Positions 47,340 through 61,275 of a stretch of DNA of 64,000 bases are shown here, piece by piece. Every line of letters begins with the position of its first letter. Positions within the stretch are counted from its first letter, which is position 1. The translations under genes and the position numbers were made by a program. The stretch comes from Thunnus maccoyii (taxonomy: Eukaryota > Chordata > Actinopteri > Scombriformes > Scombridae). The stretch covers positions 24,438,542-24,502,541 of the forward strand of contig NC_056543.1 in NCBI RefSeq assembly GCF_910596095.1, in the 5' to 3' direction. The notes beneath the pieces are model-generated. The model saw only the letters and a list, made by a program, of their open reading frames with translations. It had not been told where the DNA came from and ran no database searches.

Positions 47340-50300
47340 TTGATAAAAGTCCTGTGTTCAAAATTTTACTTAAACCTGCAATAACAGATGTTTCTGGACA
47401 TGTGGGGGCATCATAAACACTACATTAATATATTATCTTTTAAGTTGATGTGGTGAAGTCCAATATTCCTATAACTTTTTTTGGACTTCAGTAACTTGTG
47501 ATTGAAATCTTTAAGTCTAAAAAATATCTTCATTTGTCATATGCGTCATTATATAAGTAGAATGTGTGGTGAAAAGCTGTATTGCCATGGTCATGTACTA
47601 TAAAATGTAGTCCAAGTATGTGCAAAATAAGCATTTTAGAAGATATTCAGAATATTTTATATGTGTGTGTGAGAGAGATATAATTTTAATTTTATATTCT
47701 GTTGAGTGTTAAATCTATAAGAAACTATATACACTAAGTTTTTATGATGTGTGCCACCACTGCCAGTAACAATAACTGAAATGATGGATATATCACCCAC
47801 AGAAGCTATATATGTACAATAAGTGCACCTGTTCCACAAGCTGCAGGAATTATATCTAGTTTGTTGATAAGCAAGTGATTAGAGATATTTTTTTATGTGC
47901 GTGTGAAACAACTGACTCCATTTCCTTTCTACGCTGATACAAATGATAACCATGACAAATGAAACAAATACACTGCAATTTTTACGGATGCTAAAATAAG
48001 ACCTGTGGTTGCCTGCTGTAGTTAGTGTGAGAGTTATCTATATTATCTGATCTGCAGCTTTACTCTAATCCCCATTAGATCCGTTATGTCAGCAGACATA
48101 TCAGTTGAAAAGCCGTGCAAGGGCATTGTAGAAAGAATTGTATGCATCCAAATGGCATTGAAATCCAGCCAATGTCATCCACATACTTACCCACCCAAGT
48201 ACTTAACTTTGCTTTAAGGGAAGCACAGATCCTCTTAAAGGGAGTGGATAAGCACTTATAGCACTGCTTTCCCTGTAACTTTCTGGTGCTGCAGATACAT
48301 CCCTGGATCCTGTTCCCTAAAACTCACTGGATCAGTAAGTTCTCAGAGTTTCCAGACTGCCCAAAGAAGAGATTTTTTGTCAGATCGGATGCATCTGTAA
48401 CAGGGCCACATTGTCTCTGCAGGGGATATTTCACACTACTGGGCTGGGTTTTCTATTTTGGCATCTCTAAAACAGTGAAGTGTAGAAAATAAGACAGGAA
48501 CACTAACAGAGAGCCCCACAAAATGAATGACATGATATGTCTGCATACATCATGTCAAACCTTGAATTTCTCAGCATTAATGATACCACTTTTGATGTGG
48601 ATAGTCTACCTAACCAACAGGCTGTTGTAAACAGCAACATTTACACTGTGGTCGTGATGGGTGACGGCTGTGGCAAGAGTGTGCACCCTGCCTCTTTAAT
48701 ACTGTGAGATGTCATATTATGATGCAATCTGGATGCAATGGAGCTAAGATGATTAAAGAAGAAATAATCACTTTTAAGTAGCATTATCTCTGTAGTACGT
48801 AGATGTAATTTTTGTGTCTCCCCAGGGGACATGACTTCATGTACACTCACTTCCTCTTTCACTTTAGAGTGGCAGAGGAAGACTGCCAGTGATGAGGGGG
48901 CCTTCTTCAAAGCCTGTCAAACATGCTCTGCAGCCAGGGTGAGGCCTTCTTCTCTGTCTTGTATGATGGGTCCAGCACATTTTTCTAAGTTTACTTAACT
49001 TTACATATACTTTAGATATAAATGTTCTGCTCAGGGAGAATTTACATACATAAAAGCAAAAAGAACACATTCAATAAAATACGCTATTAACAATAATCAT
49101 CATCAGTCTTAATCATCAATCATAATATATCATCTACAATAATACATCATTGAATAATAGCGTTAAAAAGTTTACCCTCACCCTCCCACCCTGACAAACT
49201 GGTACCACCCTGGTAACCCTACAATCGCTATTTAAGCTTTAACCGTCTTTCCTTGACCATAATAATCACAATTATTACTGTTTTTGTTAACGATGCTCAA
49301 ACTGATTTCTTATCCTCTCACATTGCGTGTTGTCAATACACATTAAAAAAAAAAAAAGTGTATTGATAACTGTCAAAGGATAAGATGGTGTCAGAAGATA
49401 ATCAAAACTCTGACTTCGTACCTTGTGACATGAATCTGTTCCACATGCCTGTAACTGTTTTACTCACATTATATGTAGCTCAATTGATATTCTGGAAATG
49501 TAACCCAAATATCTTTTTTGTAGTTGAAAGAATTGCATAGTGCTTTAGTTTCTTGCCATGTCAGTAAATCTCCTCAAGATGGCATCAAAAACCTGCAGAT
49601 TTCTCCAGAAAACCTTTTAGAAAACCGTCCTGTTAAACTGTGTATTTTTTTCTTGTGACAGCTACATGTGCTGTAAAGATTGTTCGAGCATTGAGTGAAA
49701 CTGAGCTATCAGAATTAAGGTTTATGTTGCAAGGTAGATGAGTTATTTGTGCTTTATGCATTTGGTTGGGGAGCGTAGTCTCTTAATGCATACAAGCATA
49801 TGACACCATCCCTTAATTCCTTACAGATATACCTCTTAAATTTCAGTTTTGAAGCAAAGCAGTCAAACAGCTGATGGGAATGTGGGAATATCTCTGGCCA
49901 GAATAGCTCTTATTCTTTGTGACACTGAAAGTGTATCCGGATTACTCTTCATTTTGGATCCCTCCCTAAGTATTTTCCTAGAAGGGTAATAAGGGTGGTC
50001 ATGTTATTCATGGCTATTTTCTTGTCAGTCTGGGCTCAGGCTTTTTGTGACATCAAACTGATTTCCATTACTCAGATTTTGTTCTTTCGATGGGAAGAGA
50101 CAGAGGGAGGGTGTACTGAAGTTCAAATATGACACTGACTGTAAATCACATACGGTTTGTTTTATTGTTAACGCACACTGAATGCATCAAAACACCACAT
50201 ATTTGCAATACTTTCCTTCCATGCTGATTGTGAAAGCCTGCACTAATTCAATAAATTCAGTGCTTCATACACATTGCATTACTGATCAGTTCTTTTTAAA

Positions 50301-51880
50301 GGCAACTAAGTGACACCAAAATGGTTGTGTAGTAGGAGAATGTCAGGCTTGTGAAATACAGATGAGCATCACAAATCAAATAGCAGAGTCTGTGTTCCCT
50401 TAAAACATGATGAAGCATTTCCATGAAAGGATTTGCATATCCGTTCACTTCCAATGTCCCAGCTGCACTCGCTCACCCTTGAATGCCTCAACTTTTGTGT
50501 ACGAACATCAACAGCAAAGCCTCTGCGAGGCTTTCTAATGAAAACCATTCAAGTCAATCAAGTTTACCAGAGACCAAAGGCCAGTGTAATTTGGGAAAAT
50601 TGCTGAAACTCTAAAGTAATCTTCTGTAATGTGATCTTGCCTATTGAACACTGGCTGTACTGTACGTGTCGGATAAGAGCTCAGTCATTTTCTTCAAATG
50701 CAGTCTTGACAAGCAGCATGGATATCCACCTGCAAGTAATCATCATTCTAGTGTTAAGTGCTTTGATATTAAAATGACTGATTTAAGACCATTTGCTGCT
50801 AGTAGATAGCAATTTGAAAACACTTCCATATGTTGATAGCGAGGATAAGCCGAGTTTGTGAACCGAGAGGACTGCAATGTTGTGTTTACTGTTGTAGAAC
50901 AGCCAGTGAAAACAGATCATGGTTAAGTCATGAATTTTTCAGTTTTCAGTCTAGAAAGCAGAGTATACATTTAACGGGAATGATGTAATCAAAACACGTT
51001 AAATATTAGTGGGTGCAAAGTTTTAGAGAATTTGGTTGAAGTATGTTAATTGCTGTGTAACATAAACTTGCAACTTCTAGTGTAACCACTTGGGGGCAAC
51101 GTTGGCTAAAAAAACCTCCATACGGGGCTGATTTTATCAAGTTAAATTGTTTGTTGACATTTTTATCAACGTGACAAGAGAGGAAAGACAATTTCACTGC
51201 TGAGATATTTGAAATTCTGCAAAGATCCATGTCAAATTTTAATGTTATCTTAGTTGAAAAATAAATAGTTTGTTTATACTGAAAGCGTCTCTGTGACTTA
51301 AGGGAAGGATACACAGAATCCAAATGGTTGCATGCAGAATGACTCTCTAATCAGTCGGTTGTCTGAATTGCCTTTCAAAACTGAACTCATGCTTGGGCAC
51401 CTGTTTCAAAGAACAGGCTTGTTTATCAAAGTCCTCCTCTGTCAACAAACAGAATAAACGCAATGATGGCTGGCTCCTCAACCCACATCTGATTTCAGCA
51501 AATGTGCAATTGTTCAAAGTGAGTTGTGCTTCATTGATTTGTTTCAAGGCAGAGGAAAAATAACCTCAGGGCTTCTACCAGTTAGAAATAACAATGGAGT
51601 CCTTCTCCGCTGTTTGTAGTTTTTTTGGCCTGACATCAGTAGTAGAACATGGAGGGATTTTCACTGCGGATTTAAGTGCTGGTGGGGACTGTGTAAAAGA
51701 GTGCTTCTCATTAGAGAAGGGGCTTTATTTCTGGTGCATCAGATCAGCAAATTATACAGTCATTGTACTCTAATACTACAGTGATTCTGCAGCGATTTTA
51801 AATTGATTTATGTCTGCTTTTCTCTTTAGTGCCTTGGATGATTTATATATATTTATATAATTGTTTGGGTCATTCAAATT
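47340..51880. other. Gene-poor stretch downstream of ASMTL
   Basis: AT-rich DNA without a supported coding gene. It contains one exon-like island (48868-48938) and an imperfect inverted repeat around an A-tract at about 49298-49385 (CTTATCCT ... CAATACAC, A-tract, GTGTATTG ... AGGATAAG). Other open frames are short and unrecognised. Confidence 0.5.
48868..48938 (+). other. Exon-like island, unassigned
   Basis: A pyrimidine-rich acceptor (CTTCCTCTTTCACTTTAG) precedes a 71-bp segment with one open frame (WQRKTASDEGAFFKACQTC) and a donor AGG/GTGAGG at 48938/48939. No partner exon or homology was recognised, so this could be chance. Confidence 0.2.
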
Positions 51881-51884
51881 AAAG

Positions 51885-52233
51885 AAAATATGCTTATTTG
51901 CCTTTTTTTTTTCTTCCTGAGAGTTATAAGAGAAAATGAATACCACTCTCATGTCTGGAGCAAAGAGGCGATTAGCTTAGCTTAGCATAAAGCCTAGAAG
52001 CAGGGTGAAACTGTTAACCTGTCTCTATCCAAAGTTCAAAACTACGCCAACCAGCACCTTTAAAGCTCACTAATAAATTTTGGCTAGATGTTTCCCCCTG
52101 TTTCAAGTGTTTATGCTAAGCTAAGCTAATCACCTCCTAGCTCTAGCTGTATGCATACTCCACAGACATCATTTAACTCTTGGCAAGAAAGCAAATAAGT
52201 GTATTTCCCAAAATGTCAAACCATTCCTTTAAA
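51885..52233. mobile_element. Second, damaged copy of the TIR MITE seen at 37899-38251
   Basis: The right end (AAATGTCAAACCATTCCTTT) and interior wording (CACCTTTAAAGCTCACTAAT) match the intronic copy. The left terminus has decayed. Internally it has a hairpin built from GCTTAGCTTAGCAT and ATGCTAAGCTAAGC. Confidence 0.7.
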
Positions 52234-52639
52234 AAAAAAAAAAAAATGGAATAAGCATTATGATGATGTGATTGCTCATAACTTTAACTTTTACCAAACC
52301 CCAGGATATGTTTACATCAGTGGTGAAATAGCAAACACACAACTATTCAGCTTAGAACCACAACCCATTTGGCCCTGTTAAAAGCCAACAACAATCTCAT
52401 TAACATATGGAAATATTTGTTGCGGTCAGATGCGAGAGACTGTCTCCCCTTCCTGTCTTCATGTGATGTGTGAGGTGTCACTCAGAGATACAGTAGGGGA
52501 GGAGACTCTCTGTGCTGAAATGGTTGGTGACAGGGCTTTCATCCGACCCACTGAGGGCTCTTTGTTGTTATTTTGGGATCTCTCATGGGTGCAATCTGAG
52601 AGAGCAGCAGACAGACTGGGTCTCATCTCTGCACCAGTA

Positions 52640-52740
<101 letters not shown>

Positions 52741-53042
52741 CACAAACACACAGAGGTACACACACATGCACACACTAACAGGCACCTGCATATACAAAAA
52801 AATGTAATGACATGCTCACTGTCATGTCAATCAAATTGTCTAGTTTTCTGGAGATATGTGTGCATATGGAAAAACCATTAATTCTCAGTAATTGAGACAT
52901 AAGTAGAGTATTTCAGTGCAGAGGAATTATTTGTTCCATGTGATCCAATATAATTTATATGGAAGCCAAGTTATGGTGGTAAAAAGTTTTTACAAAAAAA
53001 GAACAAAACTAACTAAATACAAAAAAAATACTCATGATATGT

Positions 53043-53068
53043 TAAAAAAAAAAAAAAAAAAAAAAAAA
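53043..53068. repeat. Poly(A) tract
   Basis: An uninterrupted A run of about 25 nt. It is not obviously the tail of a retrocopy, because no gene-like sequence lies just upstream. Confidence 0.95.
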
Positions 53069-54082
53069 GAGAGATAGTATTTGACATTAAGTCAAAATTT
53101 GACTTGCTGTCTCATAAATTTTTATTTTCATCATGTCTAACTTTAATTTCTTTTTTTACCTGGTGGAATTGGGCTTCCATAAATCTGAGTCTCTACAGTG
53201 AACTAGGAGTTTGGGGGATCACTGTTTAATTTCTATCTGTTATAGTAATGAAAGTCTGCAATTTAAGTGAAGATTAGGGCTTGTTCTCAGGTTGTTTGGA
53301 TGTGAGTTATTTCCGTTTGTGCAAATCAAAACTCTTCTGTTCTAGTTAAAAGCTCGGCTCGCCCAGCATATTTCCCTCACTTATCCTTGTCCCTGCCAAG
53401 GTTTTGAGATATCATGATAATCAACAAAAAATTGCTCTGAATTACTCTATGTCATTCCAACAAATTACTCAGAGTAACAAGAACATTGCTAAGACACATT
53501 GCTTTTGAGTCTCATGGAAGGTTTTAATCTCTTAAACCAAAATTATCTGCATGGCAGACACCACCAGTGCTAAGTGAGAAACAGTGTTTTTTGTTATTTG
53601 TCTGAACTGACCCTGAAAAACGGCATACTCTTTGCTGCAGTTGTGCGTCAACATTCTTCATTTGAAAGTTACGCTACATGAATGAAAATGAAAGTCTCCA
53701 GTTAACAGCTTAAGTCTGTTTGATTTCACATTCAAAAATGTAACAATGTTCATAACCTTTGACAGTGTAAGATGCAAAACAAATGTTTAGCCTATCAATG
53801 GTTTGTGCTGATAAGATATTTACGAGGTTGACAAAGTTGTCTTTGTGTCTGTCTTGTTGTCTGTTATCGTGAGTTGAAGGTGCTTCTGCAGTGGCCTCTG
53901 ACACGGATCAGAGGCGGCTGCTGTTTAAAACAAGTGAGAAGATATATTCCTCTCACTGTGCGATGATGACCCTTGCTCTTAACCCCCTCCACCAGCAGCT
54001 CATCTTCCAAACAATAACAATCAGTTCCCTCCACATCTGACAGAGCCAAAGAACAACTTATAAATGATATGCATCTCCTGCT

Positions 54083-54096
54083 GGTCCCATGGCAAC
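54083..54096 (+). promoter_or_regulatory. X-box-like motif upstream of an exon-like island
   Basis: GGTCCCATGGCAAC matches the RFX X-box palindrome at 12 of 14 positions and lies about 140 bp before the acceptor-like site at 54234. Chance is possible. Confidence 0.2.
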
Positions 54097-54234
54097 CGCC
54101 TTGACTTTATTGTTGCGTTTCTTTGATCCCGCCAAGCTTTGATTCATTTCTCTTTCACCCTTTTAGCTAAACATATCATATGAATTTGGAGCTTTGTTCC
54201 TGACAGGCCCCGTCTTACCTCGCTCTCTCCACAG

Positions 54235-54360
54235 GCTCCTGACGCCTCCCAGAGGAGCCGCGGAGGAGGAGAGGAATTCCACTGGATTCAAAGACTTCTC
54301 TGGCTTTCTTTGACTCTTCCGTCTGCCTTGCCTTGCCTTCTCTCGCTCATTGTGTTGACC
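54235..54360 (+). other. Exon-like island, unassigned (possible untranslated exon)
   Basis: A strong acceptor (CTCGCTCTCTCCACAG) opens a CpG- and purine-richer segment that stands out from its AT-rich surroundings. Two frames are open for 25-45 codons but show no recognised domain. A clear donor was not found. It could be an untranslated exon of a gene that continues rightward. Confidence 0.25.
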
Positions 54361-56082
54361 TGTTCCTCGTGATCCCCTGCCAAACCATCTTCCTGGCCCT
54401 GAGGGACTGTGGCTTTATGTGCACATGCACACACAGGCATAGATATTACGTGGGTGCATGGAAGGTTTTTGAGGGTTTTATATTAGACAAGTTCCATAGT
54501 TGGTTCTTCTGCATATCCAGGCCTTTGATTCAGTGAATGAGGAGAAAGAACTTTGGCCTGATTCATTGGGCGTTTTTCATCAAGGCTTATTAGTTTGTTG
54601 ACAGAGCTGGAGATGTGTTGCCAGGTTTTTTACAAACTGCAGCTTTGAGTGTATTCTTATCGATTCCATTGAGAAATTAATTGCAGGCAGTTTGACATGG
54701 GTTTTACTTTTAAGACTCATCATCTTCAAGAGTGGGACATTACATCTAAAGGACTTTCGCCAAACGAGACTGTAATGAAAAATGAAAAGTGTGTATTTTC
54801 CCAGTGCCATCTGTTTTCAATCAGAGCAATATCCTAAACATGACCAGTTTCTTGAATCTGCTACCTTCAGCTTGCCTCTCAGATGTTTGAGGTTTGAGGC
54901 CACTCATTATTCTAGTCAGGCCTCTCTGACAGCTATACAAAGTACAACGTTTTCACCAGCACAGCCCAAACAGAACATAGAACTCAGCTTTCCTCAGAGC
55001 GGCTTAATCATCACTTTATCCTATAACGTGATCCATAATGGTCAGTTCTGTATGAAGTTTCGTGATTTAGCTTGGTCACTAATAAAATTCCAGAGATCTT
55101 TTTTTTAGTTGTTGACCAGCACTATCAGATAAAGATTTGCAATTTTACAATTAAAGTCCCCCCTCCACTCAAAAATGTGTTTTGCTTCTTGTTACTACAG
55201 TTTGATGTTTGAGCTTCACCGTGCAGAATGATGTATGTGCAGAGTTTGACACTAGAAGACTGTTTTCACATTCATCTGCTGAAGGTGGAAAGTTTCACTT
55301 TGCTCATCCTTAACCTGAATTTAACATGTGTACCTATGAGCCGGATTTGTGACATCACAACTAGTTTGGAGCCAATCGTGGTCCAGTATAAAACTTTCAC
55401 AAGTGTGATGTGGAACCTCAAAGCCTCCAGTGCACAAACGCTGAGAATGGACTTTTTTTTTTTGAAAAACATATCAGACACAAATTATTGTTCGAAGCTG
55501 AGTATATTTATATGTTTAAAACACGCCTCATGTCCACTCAGCTCAGTTTTCACAGAATGCAATTACAATATTACTGCTAGACTAATTAATAGACAACCAA
55601 TCCTAGTTTTGTTATTGCAACCAATAGCACACTTAAATCCTAAAATTTCTCCCCAAGTATACAATGAAACTCAACAGTGAACTTGGAGAAGTATTTTTAA
55701 AAGGAAAACTTAATGTTTTAAACAAATGACCAATTTTATTTGGAAATTAAAATCAAAGTGAATGTGCCTGAAATGTCCATTTTAACCAACCATCCTTTGT
55801 ACTGTGAAACTGCCTGCATCTATAAGGACAGTGGGTCCACTTTAAACCAAGTAGCTCCAAATCTACTACTACTGTCTATAAAACTTTAAATACTACATTG
55901 TATTACTTTATTGTGCACCTTTGTCACTTAATCCTCAGCCTTAGCAATGAAGGCAGTGAGTAAAGTGTCATCAACCAAGAGGAATGATAAACAGTAAGAT
56001 TTGTAAAGTAATGTGGTGGATCATTCAAGCAGCTCAATGACATCATTGTATGTCTTTATTATGTGTCTACATGATACACAAA

Positions 56083-56119
<37 letters not shown>

Positions 56120-57594
56120 ACTGGCTATCAGAACAGCAGACAGTGACCAATGAATGTGCAGAGAAAGACTTTAGTAGTTATGTAGTTAGGTGCTAAACAA
56201 CTAGCTTGATCTCATTTATAGAAGCTAGCATTTTAAACAGTAATATATCATCTTAAAATTAATTGTTTGGCATAGTAACAAATTAAACTATGGTCTATAT
56301 GACTGCCTGGTTCTGTCTCATGCCAGATGTGCTACTAAATCAGCACCACATTTCCCATAAACTTCTCTACTAACTGCTGCAATAAGGGTGTAGCCACTTG
56401 TTGGAAGCCTTAAGGAACAATTCAGGCTATCAGAATCCAGGCCTTATTTTGTTGCAGCTCCCTTTCTGACAATTTATTGTGTTCAATGTTTTGTCACTTA
56501 TTTTACTGTAGTGCATTACTGTATGTTACTCTAGTTCAAAACTATAAAACACATCCTTTCATGAATTCACACAGCTACCTCCAGAGACTTTTTTTAGTGG
56601 TATCTTCTGACAGATTTAACTGTCAGTTCAGCCACTAGCTATCACAGGTTTCAGTCCCTCGCTTATTTGTTTAACTGGTGTTCTCTGATTTCACATGTCA
56701 TTCTTTAAGTGTATAGGAGGCTGTGTATGCATGTTATCTTCAGACCTTTAACTACCCTGCACACCCACACAGGTGTTTTCACTTATGCTCGTTAATTAGA
56801 CCTCTCCTCATGTGGAAGTTGGGCAGGGCTGTGCTGGGAATTATGCGAAGTCATCAAACTACATGTACCTATAACAATAATAAAGGTGCAATTTTTTTAT
56901 TCATTCATATAATTATATACTTTTTAATGTGTTGTAATATTTTTTTTGTCTTTCATTTAATACATTTATTACTTTTCTTTACAAATACTAAATACTATAT
57001 AATACTATATAATACTATATTCTTGAATATGTTATCAGCACTCCTGTATTGTATTGTGTACTATGTGTATTATTACAGTAATAAAAGTGCAAGTTGTCTC
57101 GCTCAAAGAGGAACAGCAAAGCAAATAGGAGAGTGAGCAAGTTGTACATACCACCACATTCAAGAATTTTAATCAGGCACAGTAAGTTTAAACACCCGTG
57201 TATCCCGTGTGTGTAGAGCCAACATGATCTCATGGGATACATCAGATACATTATTAGAAAAACGTTGGAGCAAATTTCCACATCGGCGTTATTTGGATAA
57301 ACTGACCACATATTGGGAATCTAAATGGTTACTTTCTTGCCTGAAAAAATATTAAAACTTAATAAAGTGACACGGTCCTACAGTGAAAATTACAACAGCT
57401 TTTAGCCTGGCTCGAAATGTCTGCCATTACGGCTGGTTGGTGCGAAATGCATTCTGGGATACTTGGCTGTCCAAGTATCTCATGTCCACACAAGGCCCCG
57501 ATCAGACAAAGCGCTTTTTAGCAGCCTAGGGCAGCTTTTTGTGATTGTTTTCAATGAGAATGAATGATAAATCATTGGTGGTAATTAAATGCAG
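54361..57594. other. Gene-free stretch
   Basis: No supported gene. The block at about 55155-55450 (from CCCCCCTCCACTCAAAAATG to CAAACGCTGAGAATGGAC) looks like a teleost dispersed repeat I have met elsewhere. A (TG)n microsatellite lies at 56088-56116. An AT-rich tract with repeated AATACTATAT lies at 56990-57020. Confidence 0.5.
56088..56116. repeat. (TG)n microsatellite
   Basis: About 14 TG units. Confidence 0.95.
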
Positions 57595-58396
57595 CAGGGT
57601 TCCCGCAGATCCTTAAATTAGATTTTCAGAATTTAAGATCATAAAATGTCGTAAAAAGTCTTATTTTTAATCATGGTAAAGTCTTAAATTTTGTGGTGAT
57701 GCCTAGTTGCATGAGAAATATCTCCACACAGGATTTACTTACTTAAATATGGTTTAGTCTTCGGTCACGACTCAGTTCAGCTCTTTCTTTTTCTGGTAAT
57801 GTTTTGATCGGTTCTCCACAGGCCGCCTGCTCCCGCGAAGGTAACACAAAACAGTACAAATGATGCTAAGCTAAAGACAGTTAGCCAGAGGCTTTCAGTG
57901 TAGACACAAAGTCCTCTCTTATTTCTGATAGTTTCTAGAATTTGGATAATAATGTTTGCACTGCAGAGTGGCAACAGCCAACATGCGACATGAAGGAGAG
58001 GAGTGGACTTTTGATTAGGTGACCACACCAGCTGGTGTTTACAGATTTAATGGACTGTTAAAGTGAATGAAATGTAGATATACTGTAATGTATATGTGTC
58101 TTAGCTGGAGTTTACAGATTTAATGGTAATGTAAAGCATAACAGTGGGACACAGTTCACTGCATTTGCCATTAATTTGATTACTTTATAAGATTTTACAT
58201 ATGTTTGTTATATGGAGATACAAAATTATCCAGAAAAATATCTCTATTAATATTGTCAAGTTGATTTCAAACATAAAGCTCAGCCCTAATGTGCATTAGT
58301 TTTGCTGCGGAAAGGGTTTTAAATTTTCTCCGTCGAGGTCTTAAAAAGGTCTTAAAAAGCATTGAATTTGATTTCAAAAAGTGTGCAGCAACCCTG
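57595..58396. mobile_element. hAT-like nonautonomous element
   Basis: The left end CAGGGTTCCCGCAGATCCTT and right end (AGTGTGCAGCAACCCTG) form short imperfect inverted repeats with CAGGG(T)/(A)CCCTG termini. Both subterminal zones are rich in TCTTAAA units. The body has no transposase. An 8-bp target duplication is not clean. Assignment is from end sequence and familiarity. Confidence 0.55.
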
Positions 58397-60510
58397 ATGC
58401 AATACATTTGCAGTACACAAATAATTTATGGTAATTTGCAATTTTCACTGAATTAACTCCGTAACACATTAAGGCATTTTGAAACTATCTTGTAAAGGAA
58501 CTATAGGTTATCATTTACATTTACATTTACATTCTGATGTTTCAGTTTAAGGTGAGTCCTCTGAACATGGCACAAACAAAGTATCCAAATTGTATGATAA
58601 TATCTCTTACTGTATGTATGATATATACATATACACTATATTGTTTGAGCACTTCACTGAGTCTTATCAACACAAAAACTCCAACGTGATGTATCACTGA
58701 AAACTTTGTGATCTTCCACTATTGTGAGTTTAAACAATGTTTTATCACACAATAGAGTTTGTAAAAAAAACAGATTAATTGATTATAACAAACTGGTTTT
58801 AAGTTTTACATACATGTGGGAAACATTAGGCCAGTTGTATTATACTTAGCCGCTTCTTGTTGATCCTCTGTAGGGTAGTGGAGATGAGAAAGAATTCATT
58901 AGAAAATGAGGGATGTTTGCAACACTTCAGGCTTGCTGTATGATCTATGATACATTTAATTAATGTATGATCTGTCTGTTAAAGTTACTACAAGGAACTT
59001 TTAACTGGTTATGAAACAAGTCTCATGATGCCGCTATATGACCTATATAAGAAGAAGAAGAAGATTGGCTATTTCTATATATATGTTCTATATGCCTGCC
59101 ACCAGGTTGGATTCCCAGCAATTACAGCATGCAGACCAGAACAGCCTATGTTTACATTACATGTAGTATTGTAGCATGAGGGAGTATAAAGATGTTACTA
59201 GGACGAGGGGAGGACGAGGAGAGGACACTTTTCTATGCTTGATAATGTTAAAAGTAAAGTTGTCAGCTTCTCAACTCATCTAACTATAAAGGAAGGAGTC
59301 TCTGTCTGGATGTGTGTCTGTCTCTTCTTCACTTTTCTAAACAGGCACATTTTGAATGGGCACTGCGTTAGTTTTAAAAAAGACAAAAGAGAGAGAGAGA
59401 GCAGCAGTGGTCGAGTGAGCTAGAGAATGAATGAAGAGAGTGAGCAGTGGTGTAGCGAGTACAAAGGAGTGAATCTGAGAAATAAAACATTTTTTTCTGA
59501 TTGTTTCACAGTGGTTATGTTCCAAAGCACATACAAACACGCCCACACCTCAGTACAACCCTGCAGGAAGGTGCTGCATAGCCAGATTTGGTGTGAATGC
59601 AGCCTTACATGTAACCAAGGTGTATGAACAGTACTAAAACAAAGTTTACTTTGCTTCACCATCATCATATTACAATCATTACTCTTACATAGCCACAAAT
59701 AGATACATTACCTCATCGTTATGCATCCTGCAAACAGCTGTTTTAAAAAGAAATATAGTATTAAAAATGAGTAGCTCTTTCTATCACGCACTTCCAAAAT
59801 AGCCAAAGAAGGCTATATTTGCTGTTAAATAAAGATAAATGATAAATGAGTCAGTCTTACCAAATGCTGGCCATGGGAGAGTAACAGGGTTAGAGTTTCA
59901 CTCTCAGAATTAAATCTCAGGATTAAAATGTCCTATCTTGTTATTAAATAAAGTATTTTTAATGCTTACCTTCTGTTTCCCACTGCATACAGTATGTGTG
60001 TGAGTGGGCAAGGAGCCATGCTTTTGTATTTTCAGGTCTTTTCCCCCATGCTATGACATCACATCAATGTAATTGGTAAGTTGCAATGATGGTCCTGGAG
60101 CAACATTAATTATGATGTCGTAGGAACAACACCAATAAGGCGATATCAGATTGTGCAACCAACAACACAGCAACTCTTTATCATATAAATATAAATATAA
60201 ATATAAATAGCGTATTACTTTTAAGGACATGTCTACACACTTTAAGCTTTTTGCATTTGTCATTTAACGCCGTTGGTTTGGTTTAGGCACAAAAACCACT
60301 TGATTAGGGTCAGGGAAAGATCATGGTTTGGGCTCAAATGATCAGTAAAATGTCCGGACTTGACAGTAAAAATATCTGTTTTAACAGCAGGATATATCCC
60401 GACATAACGGTAAAAAAGTCTAATTAAAATGTCCTGATGTGACGATGAAAAGTTAGTGGTCTTGAATGGTACTCTCCTGCCACTTTTGCAACTTTTTGAT
60501 AACTACCCAT
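58397..60510. other. Gene-free stretch
   Basis: AT-rich, with a short AGA repeat (59049-59063), an (ATATAA)n run at 60182-60208 and a repeat-like block at 60268-60340 (GTTTAGGCACAAAAACCACT) familiar from teleost genomes. No exon is supported. Confidence 0.5.
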
Positions 60511-61275
60511 TAGGGATGTGCAGAGAGCCCAGTATTTGTATTTGTATCTATATTTGTTGAGGCAGCAAAATTATTTGTATTTGTATTTGAATAAAAGTGG
60601 AAGGAGGCTTAAATGTCCTGTTTTTGTTTTTACTATGCTTTTAATTTTAGGAAATTTAAGTGTTACAATATGTGTTCATGAATAAACTACCTTACGAAGG
60701 AGGTCCCCACACCAGGTCTCAAACTGGAGTCTCCCATATTATAGACGACTGCACTGATTACTGAGCTAAAGCTTTACACATCACCTCATTGCAGACAGAC
60801 CTCTACCTATTTATACACCCATAACACAGAGACAGCACAGCATGTAATGTGTAGGGAAGAACTTCAAAGCGATTCTTGCTTTGCACTTTTCATTTATTGC
60901 CTATTTTTTACAACCTAACTTTGTGGAAAGGAGAAAGGTTATGGAGTGTCCCTTGGGAGCACTTCATGTTTGTAAGTAGCTCAGCTTTATCTCTGGTTAA
61001 CACCCCCAACTCCAGGAGTGATATCCAAATTGGGAAGTGTGCGTCATGTAGCAGGTGGATGTGACTCCCCTCGTTGAAACCTGTTGATAGACGTAACAGC
61101 GGAGCAGAGGAGAGAGACTGAGATAACAATGTAACCTTCCTGCACACTGGTATTTGACATGGGTTTTTTTTTCTTTCACAAAAACAAACAATTTTTTAAA
61201 ATATTTGTATGAAACAAATATTCATAAATTTCTGTGCTTTGCCAAATAATGTATTTGTATTCGGGCCCACCCCTA
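60511..61275. mobile_element. hAT-superfamily nonautonomous element with 8-bp target duplication
   Basis: The ends TAGGGATGTGC (left) and the complement of TAGGGGTGGGC (right) are inverted repeats. The flanks CTACCCAT (60503-60510) and CTACCTAT (61276-61283) are an 8-bp direct repeat with one mismatch, as hAT elements leave. The subterminal DNA repeats TATTTGTATTTG. No transposase frame is present. Inside lies a tRNA-like segment on the - strand. Confidence 0.75.
60695..60785 (-). pseudogene. tRNA-like sequence inside the hAT element
   Basis: Read on the - strand, the segment contains TTAGCTCAGTAATCAGTGCA, an A-box-like block, and about 30 nt later GTTTGAGACC, which resembles a B box (GGTTCGANNCC). 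The order and spacing are those of a tRNA. A proper anticodon stem could not be drawn, so it is a degenerate tRNA-derived piece rather than a functional gene. Confidence 0.4.
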
